A stretch of DNA of 64,000 nt from Nitrospira moscoviensis (GCF_001273775.1 NZ_CP011801.1:3016001-3080000); one strand, 5' to 3'. Shown: positions 24,752 to 33,526, counted from the stretch's first letter. The notes: a model not told the origin generated them from the sequence alone. A program made the numbers and translations.

Positions 24752-26139
24752 ACGCCACGATCTTTGTGACCGACGATGAGCCGGCGATCCGATCCGCGTT
24801 GGTGAAGCGCCTGTCCCGCCGCCAGCATCGCGTGACGGCCTTCGAATCCGGCGACCTGCTGGCCAAGGCGCTGGATCACGACGTGCCGGATCTCGTGCTG
24901 CTCGACTTGAAGATGCCGGGGCTGTCCGGTTTGGACGCCTTGAAAGTCTGCCGAGCCAAGGCTCCCTTCGCGCTCGTCATCATGCTCACCGCGTATGGAA
25001 CGGTGCAGGACGCCGTCGAAGCGATGAAGCTCGGCGCCTATGACTTCGTCATCAAGACGGTCGATCTCGACGGATTGGAACAGGTGCTGGACCGCGCCTT
25101 GGAGCTCCTGACGCTCCGTCGGCGCGTGACCTATCAGGCCGAGCGCGACCTGCATCAGTACGACATCAACCATGTGATCGCCGACAGTCCGGCGATGCAG
25201 GGGCTCTTGGCGCAGATCCGCGAAGTCGCGCAGAATCCCAAGAGCACCGTCCTGCTGCTCGGAGAAACGGGCACCGGGAAAGAATTCGTCGCCCGCGTGC
25301 TGCACCACAACGGCGGCCGCGCGGTCGGACCGTTCATCGGCGTCAATTGCACCGCCATCCCCCGGGATCTGTTCGAAAGCGAGCTTTTCGGCTATGAGCG
25401 CGGCGCCTTCACGGGCGCGCATCAGCGGAAGCTGGGCCTGCTCGACCGCGCGGAAGGCGGCACATTGTTTCTGGACGAAATCGGCGATCTCGATCTGGGG
25501 ATGCAGGCCAAACTCTTGCGGGTGCTGCAGGAACGCACATTCCGCCGATTGGGCGGCACCGCGGACATCGCGGTGGATTTCCGCCTGATCGCCGCCACGA
25601 ATCAGGATCTGAAGAAACACATCGCCGCCGGATTGTTCCGCGAAGACCTCTTCTTCCGGCTCAACGTCGTCGCGCTTGAGCTGCCTCCCTTGAGGCAGAG
25701 GATGGAAGACATTCTCCCGCTCTGCATGAAAGCCCTGCTTCACTATGGGAAGGAGTTCGGCAAAGACGTCACCGACATCGATCCGGACGCCAGGGCTCTG
25801 TTGGAGCGGTACCACTATCCCGGCAACATCCGCGAGCTGCAGAACATCATCGAGCGGGCCATGATCTTCTGCCAGGGGCGGACGCTCACGGCCGGCCATC
25901 TCCCGCGTGAATTGCACGACCAGGCCAAACAGCCGGCCACCTCGGTCACGCAAGGAGCGGAGCAGCGCATCCGCGTCGAGATGGAGCTCGGCAAACACAC
26001 GCTGGGGGAAATCGAAGACTCGATCATCGAAGAGACGCTGCGGCTGGCGGATTACAACAAAAGCCTGGCGGCGAAGCAGCTCGGCCTCACACGCTTCGCG
26101 CTGGACCGGCGGCTGAAGAAGATCAGTAAAGACGAGTGA
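24748..26139 (+). CDS. Sigma-54-dependent response regulator (NtrC family)
   Basis: 463 residues: receiver domain with phospho-acceptor Asp53 (LVLLDLKMPG), AAA+ domain with Walker A GETGTGKE, the sigma-54 contact loop GAFTGA, Walker B LFLDEIGD and arginine-finger region FREDLFFRLN, and a C-terminal Fis-type HTH (YNKSLAAKQLGLTRFALDRR). It should activate -24/-12 promoters after phosphorylation by the kinase it overlaps. Candidate promoters with that architecture stand before the RND operon (16679) and the Emr operon (10742). It is followed by an inverted repeat at the convergent junction with the cupin gene. Confidence 0.92.
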   Translation: MNATIFVTDDEPAIRSALVKRLSRRQHRVTAFESGDLLAKALDHDVPDLVLLDLKMPGLSGLDALKVCRAKAPFALVIMLTAYGTVQDAVEAMKLGAYDFVIKTVDLDGLEQVLDRALELLTLRRRVTYQAERDLHQYDINHVIADSPAMQGLLAQIREVAQNPKSTVLLLGETGTGKEFVARVLHHNGGRAVGPFIGVNCTAIPRDLFESELFGYERGAFTGAHQRKLGLLDRAEGGTLFLDEIGDLDLGMQAKLLRVLQERTFRRLGGTADIAVDFRLIAATNQDLKKHIAAGLFREDLFFRLNVVALELPPLRQRMEDILPLCMKALLHYGKEFGKDVTDIDPDARALLERYHYPGNIRELQNIIERAMIFCQGRTLTAGHLPRELHDQAKQPATSVTQGAEQRIRVEMELGKHTLGEIEDSIIEETLRLADYNKSLAAKQLGLTRFALDRRLKKISKDE

Positions 26140-26221
26140 TGAGTGATCGGTGATGCGTGATGAGCCGGAACAACGGGCGGCGGTACTCCCCCTGATCACT
26201 CATCACCCATCACTGATCACC
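26137..26221. repeat. TGATGAG-type inverted repeat at a convergent junction
   Basis: The left arm is built of heptamers such as TGATGAG, TGATCGG and TGATGCG; the right arm (26193-26221) carries the complements (TGATCACTCATCACCCATCA). Similar units occur at 33587, 41831 and 60586. It overlaps the activator's stop and ends just before the cupin gene, so it is placed to act as a two-way terminator. Confidence 0.6.
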
Positions 26222-26225
26222 TTCC

Positions 26226-26543
26226 TTATGGATTCGGCGCGACGAAGACCAACACTTTGAGCCGCTGGTTCGTATGATTCTTCACTCCGTGCTCCTCGCC
26301 GGCCGGCGCCATGGTGCCTTGACCCGGTCCTAACACCTGTTTCTCCGCCCCCACCTGAAACGTGCCCTGCCCCTCCAAGACGAGGTAGACCTTGTCCTGC
26401 TCGCCGTGGATATGGCCCTTCTGCTCCTGTCCCGGCTCGAAACAGTAGACGTCGCAGAAAAACCGCTCGGTTTGAAAGATATTGTTCTTCTTCATCTTTT
26501 CAGAGCTAAACTGCTGATATTCCGAGAGACTGATAATTTTCAT
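26226..26543 (-). CDS. Cupin-domain protein
   Basis: 105 residues from ATG 26543, which follows AGGAG. A single conserved beta-barrel: motif 1 is GHIHGEQDKVYLVLEGQG (two histidines and a glutamate for metal binding), and motif 2 ends in PAGEEHGVKN with the third histidine. Single-domain cupins bind a metal and can be enzymes or small-molecule sensors. It lies 28 bases downstream of the coiled-coil protein gene on the same strand, so the two may be co-transcribed. Confidence 0.82.
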   Translation of the reverse strand: MKIISLSEYQQFSSEKMKKNNIFQTERFFCDVYCFEPGQEQKGHIHGEQDKVYLVLEGQGTFQVGAEKQVLGPGQGTMAPAGEEHGVKNHTNQRLKVLVFVAPNP

Positions 26544-26571
26544 CGGCACGATCTCCTTGTGAGAACGGAAC

Positions 26572-27009
26572 TTACGGCAAGCGGGACAAGGCTTTCTGAT
26601 AGGACTCTTTGAGCTCATCCAGCGCTGAATTGACGCCGGATTTCACCTCCGTCCACTTCGTATCCGTGGCGGAGCGCAGTTCATCCAGCTTGTTCTTGGC
26701 GGCGTCCTTCTTCTTCTCCAGCTCGGCGATCGATTTCTGCAATTCGGCCCGCGCGGCGGTCGAGGCTTCGCTCACCTTGCCCTTTAGCGCGATGATCTGC
26801 TTTTGAAGCGCGGCCAGCTCTTCATGCGCTTTCCGCTGAAACGCTTCTTTCTGCTGGGCCGTGTATTCCTTCGTCGCCTCGACGGCCTCGCGCGTCTCTT
26901 TCGTGATCTTTTCCGTGCCGGACGGCTGATCGGCCGCCGCCTCCAGAGCGGCAAGCCCGGCAACCGATGCCGCAAGGAGCGCTGCCGCCCATCTCCTGTT
27001 CATGCTCAT
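26572..27009 (-). CDS. Exported coiled-coil protein
   Basis: 145 residues. A signal peptide (RRWAAALLAASVAGLAALEAAA) is followed by an almost wholly helical, Lys/Glu/Ala-rich mature protein with heptad spacing (AELQKSIAELEKKKDAAKNK). ATG 27009 is chosen because AAGGGG lies six bases before it. It is likely a periplasmic, stress-type coiled-coil protein; no enzymatic motif is visible. TATACT about 40 bases upstream may be its -10 box. Confidence 0.75.
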   Translation of the reverse strand: MSMNRRWAAALLAASVAGLAALEAAADQPSGTEKITKETREAVEATKEYTAQQKEAFQRKAHEELAALQKQIIALKGKVSEASTAARAELQKSIAELEKKKDAAKNKLDELRSATDTKWTEVKSGVNSALDELKESYQKALSRLP

Positions 27010-27394
27010 GTGTAACCCCTTGTTCATCCGAGTCGTCATCCGCCAACGAGGCACGAGTATAGCAGGCTGTTGAAAAAGTCCGCCAGCGGCGTTCTCCCGG
27101 CGCTCAGAGGCTCAACGTACAGAGCAAAGTACGCCTCGCCTCTTCGCTCGGTGCGGCCTTGCTGGACGGCCTTTTTGAACAGCCTGCGGGCTCTTGTGAG
27201 ACCGTCTGAAACCTTTCGGTTCCCCGTTCTGCCACACTTGGAAAATAGTTTGCCAACATCCTGATAGTCGGCCGGCCCGCCAAAGTCACGGCGCAGGATC
27301 GCCCGATGTCCGGCTAAACTTTCCGCGTCCAGCAACCGACAAAGGAAGGCATCAGAAAGAACCGGGCAGCAACCAACGAGGAGCAGCACCCGCT
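27010..27394. other. Divergent intergenic region with a repeat element
   Basis: Holds the 126-bp inverted-repeat element (27062-27187) and, near 27238-27254, a weak -24/-12-like element TTGGAAAATAGTTTGCC (GG and GC 10 bases apart, but ending TTGCC) about 140 bases before the HDOD gene. No gene is visible. Confidence 0.5.
27062..27187. repeat. MITE-like element with TGTTGAAAAAG termini
   Basis: The ends are GCAGGCTGTTGAAAAAGTCC on the left and, read on the other strand, GCAGGCTGTTCAAAAAGGCC on the right: 18 of 20 bases agree. The 126-bp interior has no gene. A larger relative with similar ends lies at 29706-29964. Confidence 0.7.
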
Positions 27395-28258
27395 ATGCCC
27401 CCTGACACGCAGTCCGCCACCACCCCGCTGGAGCAGCTGGAACAGGCTCTCGTGCAGAAGATCGAGAAGGGCGAGGTGGAGCTGCCGTTATTGCCGCAGG
27501 TCGCGAGCCAGGTCATGGCGCTCACATCCGACCCCTCGGCCGACGCGGCGAAGCTGTCGTCGCTGATCCATCAAGACCAGGCGCTGGCCGCGCATGTGCT
27601 CCGCATCGCCAATTCGCCGGCCTACATGCCACGCAGCCCGGTCGTGTCGCTCCAACACGCGGTCGCCATGCTCGGCATCAATCTGTTGTCCGAAATCGCC
27701 TTTACCGCCTCGCTCAAGACCGGCGCCTTTCAAGTCCCCGGCCACGAGGACGAAGTGAAGCGCCTCTGGCGGCACTCGCTGGCGAGCGGCGCCTTCGGCA
27801 AAGAAGTGGCCCGCGCCCGGCGGGTCAATGTCGAAAGCGCCTATCTCTGCGGCTTGCTCCATGGAATCGGCAAACCGGTCGTGCTGCGGACCGTGGCCAC
27901 GTTGACCCGCGACAAGAAGCTGCCGGTGGACAAACCGGAGTTCGGCGTCTTGATCGAGGGCTATCACACCCGCGTGGGCGGCCTCATCGCCGACAAGTGG
28001 GGCTTGCCGAAGCAGGTCGCCGAAGCCATCCATTACTACGCCGACTACGACCATGCCGCGTCCTTTCGCCAGGAATGCATGCTCACCTGCGTGGCCGATC
28101 GGCTGGCCACGCATCTGCTGAGCCCCGGCGAGATGCCCGAAGAGCAACTGCGCGACCATCCGGTGTTCGCCGAACTGAACCTCTACCCCAACGACATCGA
28201 TCAGTTGATCGCCGGCAAGGACAAGGTGCTGGCGATGGTCAACGCGATGAACCTATGA
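27395..28258 (+). CDS. HDOD-domain signalling protein
   Basis: 287 residues that are almost entirely one HDOD domain: LPLLPQVASQVMALTSDPSA, LIHQDQALAAHVLRIANSPAY, LQHAVAMLGINLLSEI, and the degenerate HD motif HGIGKPV in which the metal-binding Asp is replaced by Gly. HDOD proteins lack phosphohydrolase activity and usually act as adaptors in signal transduction. Its stop overlaps the sthA start (ATGA), so it may be expressed with the transhydrogenase. Confidence 0.88.
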   Translation: MPPDTQSATTPLEQLEQALVQKIEKGEVELPLLPQVASQVMALTSDPSADAAKLSSLIHQDQALAAHVLRIANSPAYMPRSPVVSLQHAVAMLGINLLSEIAFTASLKTGAFQVPGHEDEVKRLWRHSLASGAFGKEVARARRVNVESAYLCGLLHGIGKPVVLRTVATLTRDKKLPVDKPEFGVLIEGYHTRVGGLIADKWGLPKQVAEAIHYYADYDHAASFRQECMLTCVADRLATHLLSPGEMPEEQLRDHPVFAELNLYPNDIDQLIAGKDKVLAMVNAMNL

Positions 28259-29670
28259 GCGCGCCCATCGCCTTCGACATCATCGTGATCGGAGCCGGAC
28301 CGGCGGGCCAAAAGGCCGCCGTGCAGGGCGCCAAGGCCGGCAAGCGCGTGGCCCTGATCGAGCGCGAGCGTGGTATCGGCGGGAGTTGCGTCTACCGCGG
28401 AACCATCCCCAGCAAGACGCTCCGCGAAAGCGCGCTGCAGTTGGATCGCCTGAAACGCGCAGGCGGCGCCTTCGAATTCAGCCTGAAGCCGGACACGCAG
28501 ATTTCGACGCTGCTCGGCCGCCTGGAGGACGTCGTGAAGACGCACGACGACTTCATGAGCAAGCAACTGCGGCGCAACGGCATTGCGCTCTTTCACGGGC
28601 GCGCGCGCTTCGTCAGCGATCGGATCGTCGAGATGCAGGCCGTCGACGGCGCCGTGCAGCAATTCACGGCCGGCTGCATCGTGATCGCCACCGGCTCCCG
28701 CCCCGGGAATCCGTCCGACATTCCCGTCGATCACGAACACATTCTCGACAGCGACTCGCTCCTCTCGATGATCTACCTGCCGCGCTCCCTGGCGATCATC
28801 GGCGGCGGGGTCATCGGATGCGAATACGCGTCCATCTTCGCGCTGCTCGGCGTGCACGTGACGCTCATCGATCGCGCGCCGGCGCCGCTGCAATTTATGG
28901 ATCAGGAGCTGGTCCGGCAGTTCATCGAGAGCTTCGAACAGCAAGGCGGACACTATCTCGGAAGCCGGACGGTCAAGGAAGTCCGGTGGGACGGGGCCGC
29001 GCACGTCGTGACGACCTTAGGCGACGGCGTGGCGATCAAGAGCGAAAAACTGCTGGTGGCGCTCGGGCGGCAGGCGAACGTCGAAGATCTCAACCTGGGC
29101 GCGGCCGGCCTCATGGTGACCATCAAAGGCACGCTCGCCGTCAATCAGTATTGCCAGACGGAGGTGCCGCACATCTACGCCGTCGGCGACATGGTGGGCG
29201 CGCCGGCCCTCGCATCGAAGGCCATGGAGCAAGGCCGCCGCGCGGTCCGCCATGCGTTGAACATGCCGGTCGGCGACGCGGCCTCCACGATCCCGCTCGG
29301 GATCTATACGATTCCGGAGATGGCAAGCATCGGATTGGACGAGAAAGCCGCGAAGGAGCGGTACCGCGAACCGCTCATCGGGCGGGCGAAGTTCGAAGAA
29401 GTAGCCCGCGCCCAGATCTCCGGGAGCGGCCACGGCCTCTTGAAAATGATCGCCGACCCCGCCGGCGAACGCCTGCTCGGCGTGCAGATCGTCGGCGATC
29501 AAGCGACCGAGCTCGTGCACGTCGGCCAATCCGCTCTGCAGCAAGGCGCCACGATCGAATCCTTCATCGACAACGTGTTCAACTTCCCCACCTACGCCGA
29601 AGCCTATCGCGTCGCGGCCCTCGACATCCTCGGCCAAGCCGCCAAGCGCCAGACGGCCGCTGCGGCGTAA
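28255..29670 (+). CDS. sthA: Soluble pyridine nucleotide transhydrogenase (SthA type)
   Basis: 471 residues of the two-dinucleotide-binding flavoprotein family: FAD motif IIVIGAGPAGQKAAVQGAK, the modified disulfide region GGSCVYRGTIPSKTLRE, NAD motif LAIIGGGVIGCEYASIFALL, FAD motif IYAVGDMVGAPALASKAMEQG and the C-terminal dimer domain. In lipoamide dehydrogenases the active site is GGTCxxxGCxPSK; here the second cysteine is Thr (RGTIPSK), as in SthA, which points to NADPH/NAD+ transhydrogenation rather than disulfide chemistry. The start overlaps the HDOD stop. Confidence 0.88.
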   Translation: MSAPIAFDIIVIGAGPAGQKAAVQGAKAGKRVALIERERGIGGSCVYRGTIPSKTLRESALQLDRLKRAGGAFEFSLKPDTQISTLLGRLEDVVKTHDDFMSKQLRRNGIALFHGRARFVSDRIVEMQAVDGAVQQFTAGCIVIATGSRPGNPSDIPVDHEHILDSDSLLSMIYLPRSLAIIGGGVIGCEYASIFALLGVHVTLIDRAPAPLQFMDQELVRQFIESFEQQGGHYLGSRTVKEVRWDGAAHVVTTLGDGVAIKSEKLLVALGRQANVEDLNLGAAGLMVTIKGTLAVNQYCQTEVPHIYAVGDMVGAPALASKAMEQGRRAVRHALNMPVGDAASTIPLGIYTIPEMASIGLDEKAAKERYREPLIGRAKFEEVARAQISGSGHGLLKMIADPAGERLLGVQIVGDQATELVHVGQSALQQGATIESFIDNVFNFPTYAEAYRVAALDILGQAAKRQTAAAA

Positions 29671-29705
29671 ACCTCTTTCATCGGCGTCTTCTGTATAAGC
29701 TCTTA

Positions 29706-29964
29706 CAGACTGTTCAAGACGCCCGTCCTTCTCACCCGCCCACCCCGGCGCACCGGGATGCGCCGCTCCGCGGCAAGGCCGCAGGGCGGACGGCGACTGA
29801 GACGTACCCTTCTCACCCGCCGCACCCCGGAGCCGCCAAGACGGCTCCTTTCCCGGTGCGGTACGTCGCAGCGAGAGCCGTGACTGAGAACGCAGCTCGG
29901 TGAAAAGCGCGTCTCGGCGCGCTGGGGCGGGTGGGTGTAATGGTGGGCCTTTTTCAACAGCCTA
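29706..29964. repeat. MITE-like element, larger relative of the 27062 element
   Basis: Left end CAGACTGTTCAAGACGCCC, right end GGGCCTTTTTCAACAGCCTAC; the right end closely matches the termini of the 27062 element. The interior has two CCTTCTCACCCGCC units and GC-rich hairpins but no gene. It fills the gap after sthA and ends exactly at the stop codon of the minus-strand gene at 29965. Confidence 0.6.
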
Positions 29965-30423
29965 CTACGGGAGGTATTCGCCGCCGACCCATGCCGGCAT
30001 CCCATCGTCGCGGCGTAATCGCATCCCTTCTTCCCGGCGGTCGTTATACAACCGCGCGGCCACGAACACCGACTGCCCGGCAATCGTTTCGAACGAGCCT
30101 TGCACTTCGATCTCCCGCCCGACGTCCAGCTCCATCACATGTCGGTTTTCTTCCATGAACCACGAAGGGCCGAGATGGACCGGGATCACCCGATCGTCGG
30201 GCGTCTTGAGCTGCAGCCGCGCGAACTGCGCGTCATCCTTGAGCTTCACCGTCTCCTGATCTTGAATGACTCCCCGGATGGTCCGCGCGCGATCTTCATG
30301 ATAAATGCGCTCGGATTCCGTGACGGACTGGTACGGAACCTCATGGGTGACGGGAACGAGCTGCGAAGTTGGCGCACCGCCGCCCTGGAACAGCGGGAAG
30401 ATCAACAAGACGAGAACCAACAC
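29965..30423 (-). CDS. Exported protein of unknown function
   Basis: 152 residues from GTG 30423, which is preceded by AAGGAGATCGATCC; the long open frame further upstream is antisense to the next gene and is ignored. A hydrophobic start (LVLVLLIFPLFQGGG) suggests export. The mature part looks all-beta: VIQDQETVKLKDDAQFARLQ, then TPDDRVIPVHLGPSWFM and IEVQGSFETIAGQSVFVAARL, which fits a small OB-like barrel. I do not recognise a family. The TAG stop is formed at the junction with the repeat element. Confidence 0.65.
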   Translation of the reverse strand: MLVLVLLIFPLFQGGGAPTSQLVPVTHEVPYQSVTESERIYHEDRARTIRGVIQDQETVKLKDDAQFARLQLKTPDDRVIPVHLGPSWFMEENRHVMELDVGREIEVQGSFETIAGQSVFVAARLYNDRREEGMRLRRDDGMPAWVGGEYLP

Positions 30424-30555
30424 GGATCGATCTCCTTCACTGTTGAATCGATCTGTGCAAGTGAGGTGCCTCTCGGTTCGGCAACAGAATCGCTCTTGGC
30501 AAGAGGCCCGAACGGGACAATCTGTCCCAACCGCAGGACAGCTCGTCTCCACCCT

Positions 30556-30585
30556 TTGACCGCAGGCGCACGTTTCGGATAGGCT
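30556..30585 (+). promoter_or_regulatory. Candidate sigma-70 promoter of the TPR-oxygenase gene
   Basis: TTGACC (30556) and TAGGCT (30580) are separated by 18 bases, 31 bases before the start codon. Confidence 0.4.
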
Positions 30586-30615
30586 CTTTTCACTTCGATT
30601 GCGGGGCGAAAGACG

Positions 30616-32313
30616 ATGAACCGATCCGAGCGGCGGCGGCAGGAAGCGATCCGGGGGCGCGGCGCCCAGCAGGCTGACAGCTTTGCCCTGCGTACGCTGC
30701 TGGAGGAAGGCACGCGGCACCACCAAGCCGGCCGATTGTCGGAAGCGGAGCGGTCGTACCGCTTGGCGCTGGAGATGACTCCGGGCCATCCGGACGCGCT
30801 GCATTTGCTCGGTCTGCTCGCCTATCGCGCCAATCGACCGGACCAAGCCATCGAGCTCATCACGCAAGCCATCGACGCCTCCCCGTCGAATGCCCTCTAT
30901 TGGTTCAATCTCGGCGTCGTCTCGCAACGAGCCGGCAGGAAAGACGACGCCGTGCGCGCCTACGAGCGGGCGCTCGCGTTGAATCCCACGTATGTCGACG
31001 CGCTCATCAATCTGGGAAATGTTCTCAAGGACCTCACTCGCCCGGAAGACGCCGTCCGGGCCTATCGGAAAGCGTTGGCACTGAATCCCGGCCATGCGGA
31101 CACGCACAACAACCTCGGCGTCGCGCTGAAAGAGCAGGGCTGTCTTTCCGACGCGATCACGGCGTATCGCGAAGCCTTGCGCCTGAAACCGTCACACCTG
31201 GAAGCGCTCAACAATCTGGGGCTCGCGTTGCTGGAGACTCGATCGATCGACGGCGCGATCGCCTCGTTCGAACGGGCCCTCGCCGTCCAGCCGGCCTACG
31301 GCAAGGCGCTGTATAATCTCGGCATCGCCTCGATTTGGAACGGCGACGATCGGCGCGCCATCGACTGTCTCTCGCGGGCCGCGCAGGCGAAACACAACCA
31401 TGGTCAGCCGGTCGCGGAAGGCGTGGTTTACCGCTCCCGGCTCAAACACGACATCGAGCAGGTCCGTTATCTGCTGAGCCGCCGGCTGCTGGGGCCTGAG
31501 GTGATGGGCTATCTGCAGGCGTTGGAGCACTTGGATCGCTCGTTGTCTGCTCACCATCCGGACCGCAATCGCTGTTCGATCGAACCGGCGCAGGCCGCCG
31601 CCATCGCGCCGTCGTTCAACCGCTTTCTGCATCTCGCGCCTTGCGATCGCCTCCTTGCCGGCGCGCTGAATCCGGCGCTGGACGTCGCGGAAGTGGAAGC
31701 CCGTTACCTCGGCCGACAGCCGGAAGTCACCTACATCGACCATCTGCTGAACGACGAGGCCTTGGCCGCGCTCCGGCGGTTTTGTTGGGAATCGACGATC
31801 TGGAAGAAGGACTACGAGAACGGCTATCTCGGTGCCTTTTTGGGAGACGGCTTTGCGACGCCGCTCTTGCTGCAGATCGCCGAAGAGCTGCGCCTGAAGT
31901 TCCCCCGCATTTTCAAGCAGCATCGATTGACGCAAGCCTGGGCCTTCAAACAAGACAACGCCCGGCGAGGATTGAACATCCATGCGGACGCCGCGGCGGT
32001 GAATGTGAATTTTTGGATCACCCCGGACGAGGCGAACCGCGATCCGGACACAGGCGGGTTAGTCGTCTATGACAAGGAAGCGCCGCGCGACTGGAATTTC
32101 GCGGCCTATAACAGCGAACAGAACAAGCCGAAGATCATGGAGTGGCTGAAGGAATCAGGCGCGCAGGCCATCCGCATCCCGTACCGAGCCAACCGGGCGG
32201 TCGTGTTCAACTCCGACCTCTTTCATGAAACCGACGAGATCCACTTCAAAGACGAGTATCTCAACCGGCGCATCAACATCACGCTGCTGTACGGACACCG
32301 GCATCAGGACTGA
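30616..32313 (+). CDS. TPR protein fused to a 2-oxoglutarate/Fe(II) oxygenase-like domain
   Basis: 565 residues. About six tetratricopeptide repeats span residues 30-260 (units such as YWFNLGVVSQRAGRKDDAVRA and ALINLGNVLKDLTRPEDAVRA). The C-terminal 200 residues have the double-stranded beta-helix signature of 2OG oxygenases: His456 and Asp458 in NIHADAAAVNVNFW, a distal His537 in LFHETDEIHF, and Arg551/552 in NRRINITLL as the likely 2OG-binding residue. The TPR part probably recruits a protein or peptide that the oxygenase part hydroxylates. No signal peptide. The gene stands alone between a divergent exported-protein gene and repeats. Confidence 0.82.
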   Translation: MNRSERRRQEAIRGRGAQQADSFALRTLLEEGTRHHQAGRLSEAERSYRLALEMTPGHPDALHLLGLLAYRANRPDQAIELITQAIDASPSNALYWFNLGVVSQRAGRKDDAVRAYERALALNPTYVDALINLGNVLKDLTRPEDAVRAYRKALALNPGHADTHNNLGVALKEQGCLSDAITAYREALRLKPSHLEALNNLGLALLETRSIDGAIASFERALAVQPAYGKALYNLGIASIWNGDDRRAIDCLSRAAQAKHNHGQPVAEGVVYRSRLKHDIEQVRYLLSRRLLGPEVMGYLQALEHLDRSLSAHHPDRNRCSIEPAQAAAIAPSFNRFLHLAPCDRLLAGALNPALDVAEVEARYLGRQPEVTYIDHLLNDEALAALRRFCWESTIWKKDYENGYLGAFLGDGFATPLLLQIAEELRLKFPRIFKQHRLTQAWAFKQDNARRGLNIHADAAAVNVNFWITPDEANRDPDTGGLVVYDKEAPRDWNFAAYNSEQNKPKIMEWLKESGAQAIRIPYRANRAVVFNSDLFHETDEIHFKDEYLNRRINITLLYGHRHQD

Positions 32314-32402
32314 CCCTTCGACAGACTCAGGGCAGGCTCCTTCGACAAGCTCAGGGTGAGCGGATGATTGCAGCAGACCCGCTCATGAATAACGCAGGCT
32401 AG
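32314..32402. repeat. Composite interspersed repeat with CTAG terminus
   Basis: Two imperfect copies of CCTTCGACARRCTCAGGG are followed by a segment (32363-32402) shared with the right end of the 51864-52126 element: GATTGCAGCAGA, then CGCTC, then TGAATAA, ending in GGCTAG. The terminal CTAG provides the TAG stop of the minus-strand gene at 32399. Confidence 0.6.
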
Positions 32403-33121
32403 CTCACTTTCCGAAGCCAAGGCTGCTGTGCTTCGGCCTCATCCGTCTCTTCCAGCATGTCGGCCATCACACCTTGAATCTGCTTGCGGATCGTTCCCGT
32501 CGCAAGCTTCATCGCCAGGCCGACGCCGATCAGCAGAAATAGACCGATCGGAGCCATCAGACGCCCGACTTCCATCATCCGGTCTTCCGGCGCGCGCAGG
32601 GCGGGCCGACGATCGGGCGCCGCAAACACGAGCATCATCCAGGCCAAGACGTCGCCTTTGTCGGCCAGGGGCTCGACGACGACGAACACCGGCTGACCGG
32701 ACTGGTCCACCGCCCGCTGCGCCACCGCGCGGTTCTGGCTCTTCCAGGCAGCCCAGGTCGGGTCCTGAAAGGTTTGGCCCACCTGCGCGGGATTGCGCGC
32801 CGCCAGCACGGTATTGTCGCGATTGACGATCATGGCATCACGCAGGCCGTCGAGCCGTTGAAGCGAGGTCACCACGTCCTGCAGCCGGGCCACATCCGCC
32901 AGCATCACCGAGCGCGACGCCGCGGCGAAGATGCGCCCTGCCGCGATGGCGTGCTCTTCGCCGGCCCGTTCGGTCGCCTGCGCCACCTCCTGGACCCGCG
33001 CCAGGTCATGCCGCTTCAACGTGTAGTACAGCATGCTGCCGATCAGGAGCGTCGTGAGCGTACTGATCGCGATGGTTGGAAGGATCGTCTGCTTCGGCCA
33101 ACGCTTGTCCCGTTCGCTCAT
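32399..33121 (-). CDS. Two-helix membrane sensor protein without output domain
   Basis: 240 residues. A first helix (ILPTIAISTLTTLLIGSMLYY) and a second (LMAPIGLFLLIGVGLAMKL) flank about 150 residues of periplasmic domain whose middle (DGLRDAMIVNRDNTVLAARNPAQVG) resembles a single-Cache-type ligand domain. Only about 35 residues follow the second helix, so there is no kinase, cyclase or methyl-accepting part. It is followed upstream by a PilZ gene on the same strand (48 bases apart), suggesting both act in one signalling path. The C-terminus is set by the stop codon inside the adjoining repeat. Confidence 0.72.
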   Translation of the reverse strand: MSERDKRWPKQTILPTIAISTLTTLLIGSMLYYTLKRHDLARVQEVAQATERAGEEHAIAAGRIFAAASRSVMLADVARLQDVVTSLQRLDGLRDAMIVNRDNTVLAARNPAQVGQTFQDPTWAAWKSQNRAVAQRAVDQSGQPVFVVVEPLADKGDVLAWMMLVFAAPDRRPALRAPEDRMMEVGRLMAPIGLFLLIGVGLAMKLATGTIRKQIQGVMADMLEETDEAEAQQPWLRKVS

Positions 33122-33169
33122 GAGGCCTCGTTCGTGGTGAGGGTCCGGGTCGGAGATATCGAGAGCCGG

Positions 33170-33526
33170 CTACACACTCTGTTCCTGCGTGTCCCGCTGA
33201 TAGGGCTCCAGTTCCAGCTCTTTCACGACATGTTGGAGTCTCGCCCATTCGTCCGGCGTCAACGTCATGAATTCCAGCCCGAAACTGCCGCCGCGAGACC
33301 AGCGGACGACGGCCTGGCTCACTTGTATCGGGGGCTCCCCGCTGGAAACCTCGATGCGCAGTTGCAACGCCGTGCCGACCTTGACGTCGATCAGGCTGAA
33401 GACGCGGCAGCCTCGGATGGAGAGGTCGCCTAAATTGCCGTCGCCGGAGACGATGTTGGCGGAGCTGAACGAGCTGCGGAACTGGACGGGGAACCGGGGA
33501 TGTTGACGGTGTTCCATGGTCTTCAT
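33170..33526 (-). CDS. PilZ-domain protein
   Basis: 118 residues, essentially one PilZ domain: the RxxxR motif in HRQHPRFPV and the DxSxxG motif in GDLSIRGCRV, followed by beta strands ending FGLEFMTLTPDEW. These motifs bind cyclic di-GMP, so the protein is likely a receptor for that messenger. Start ATG 33526 (MKTMEHRQ) or 33517. It lies upstream of the membrane-sensor gene. Confidence 0.85.
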   Translation of the reverse strand: MKTMEHRQHPRFPVQFRSSFSSANIVSGDGNLGDLSIRGCRVFSLIDVKVGTALQLRIEVSSGEPPIQVSQAVVRWSRGGSFGLEFMTLTPDEWARLQHVVKELELEPYQRDTQEQSV

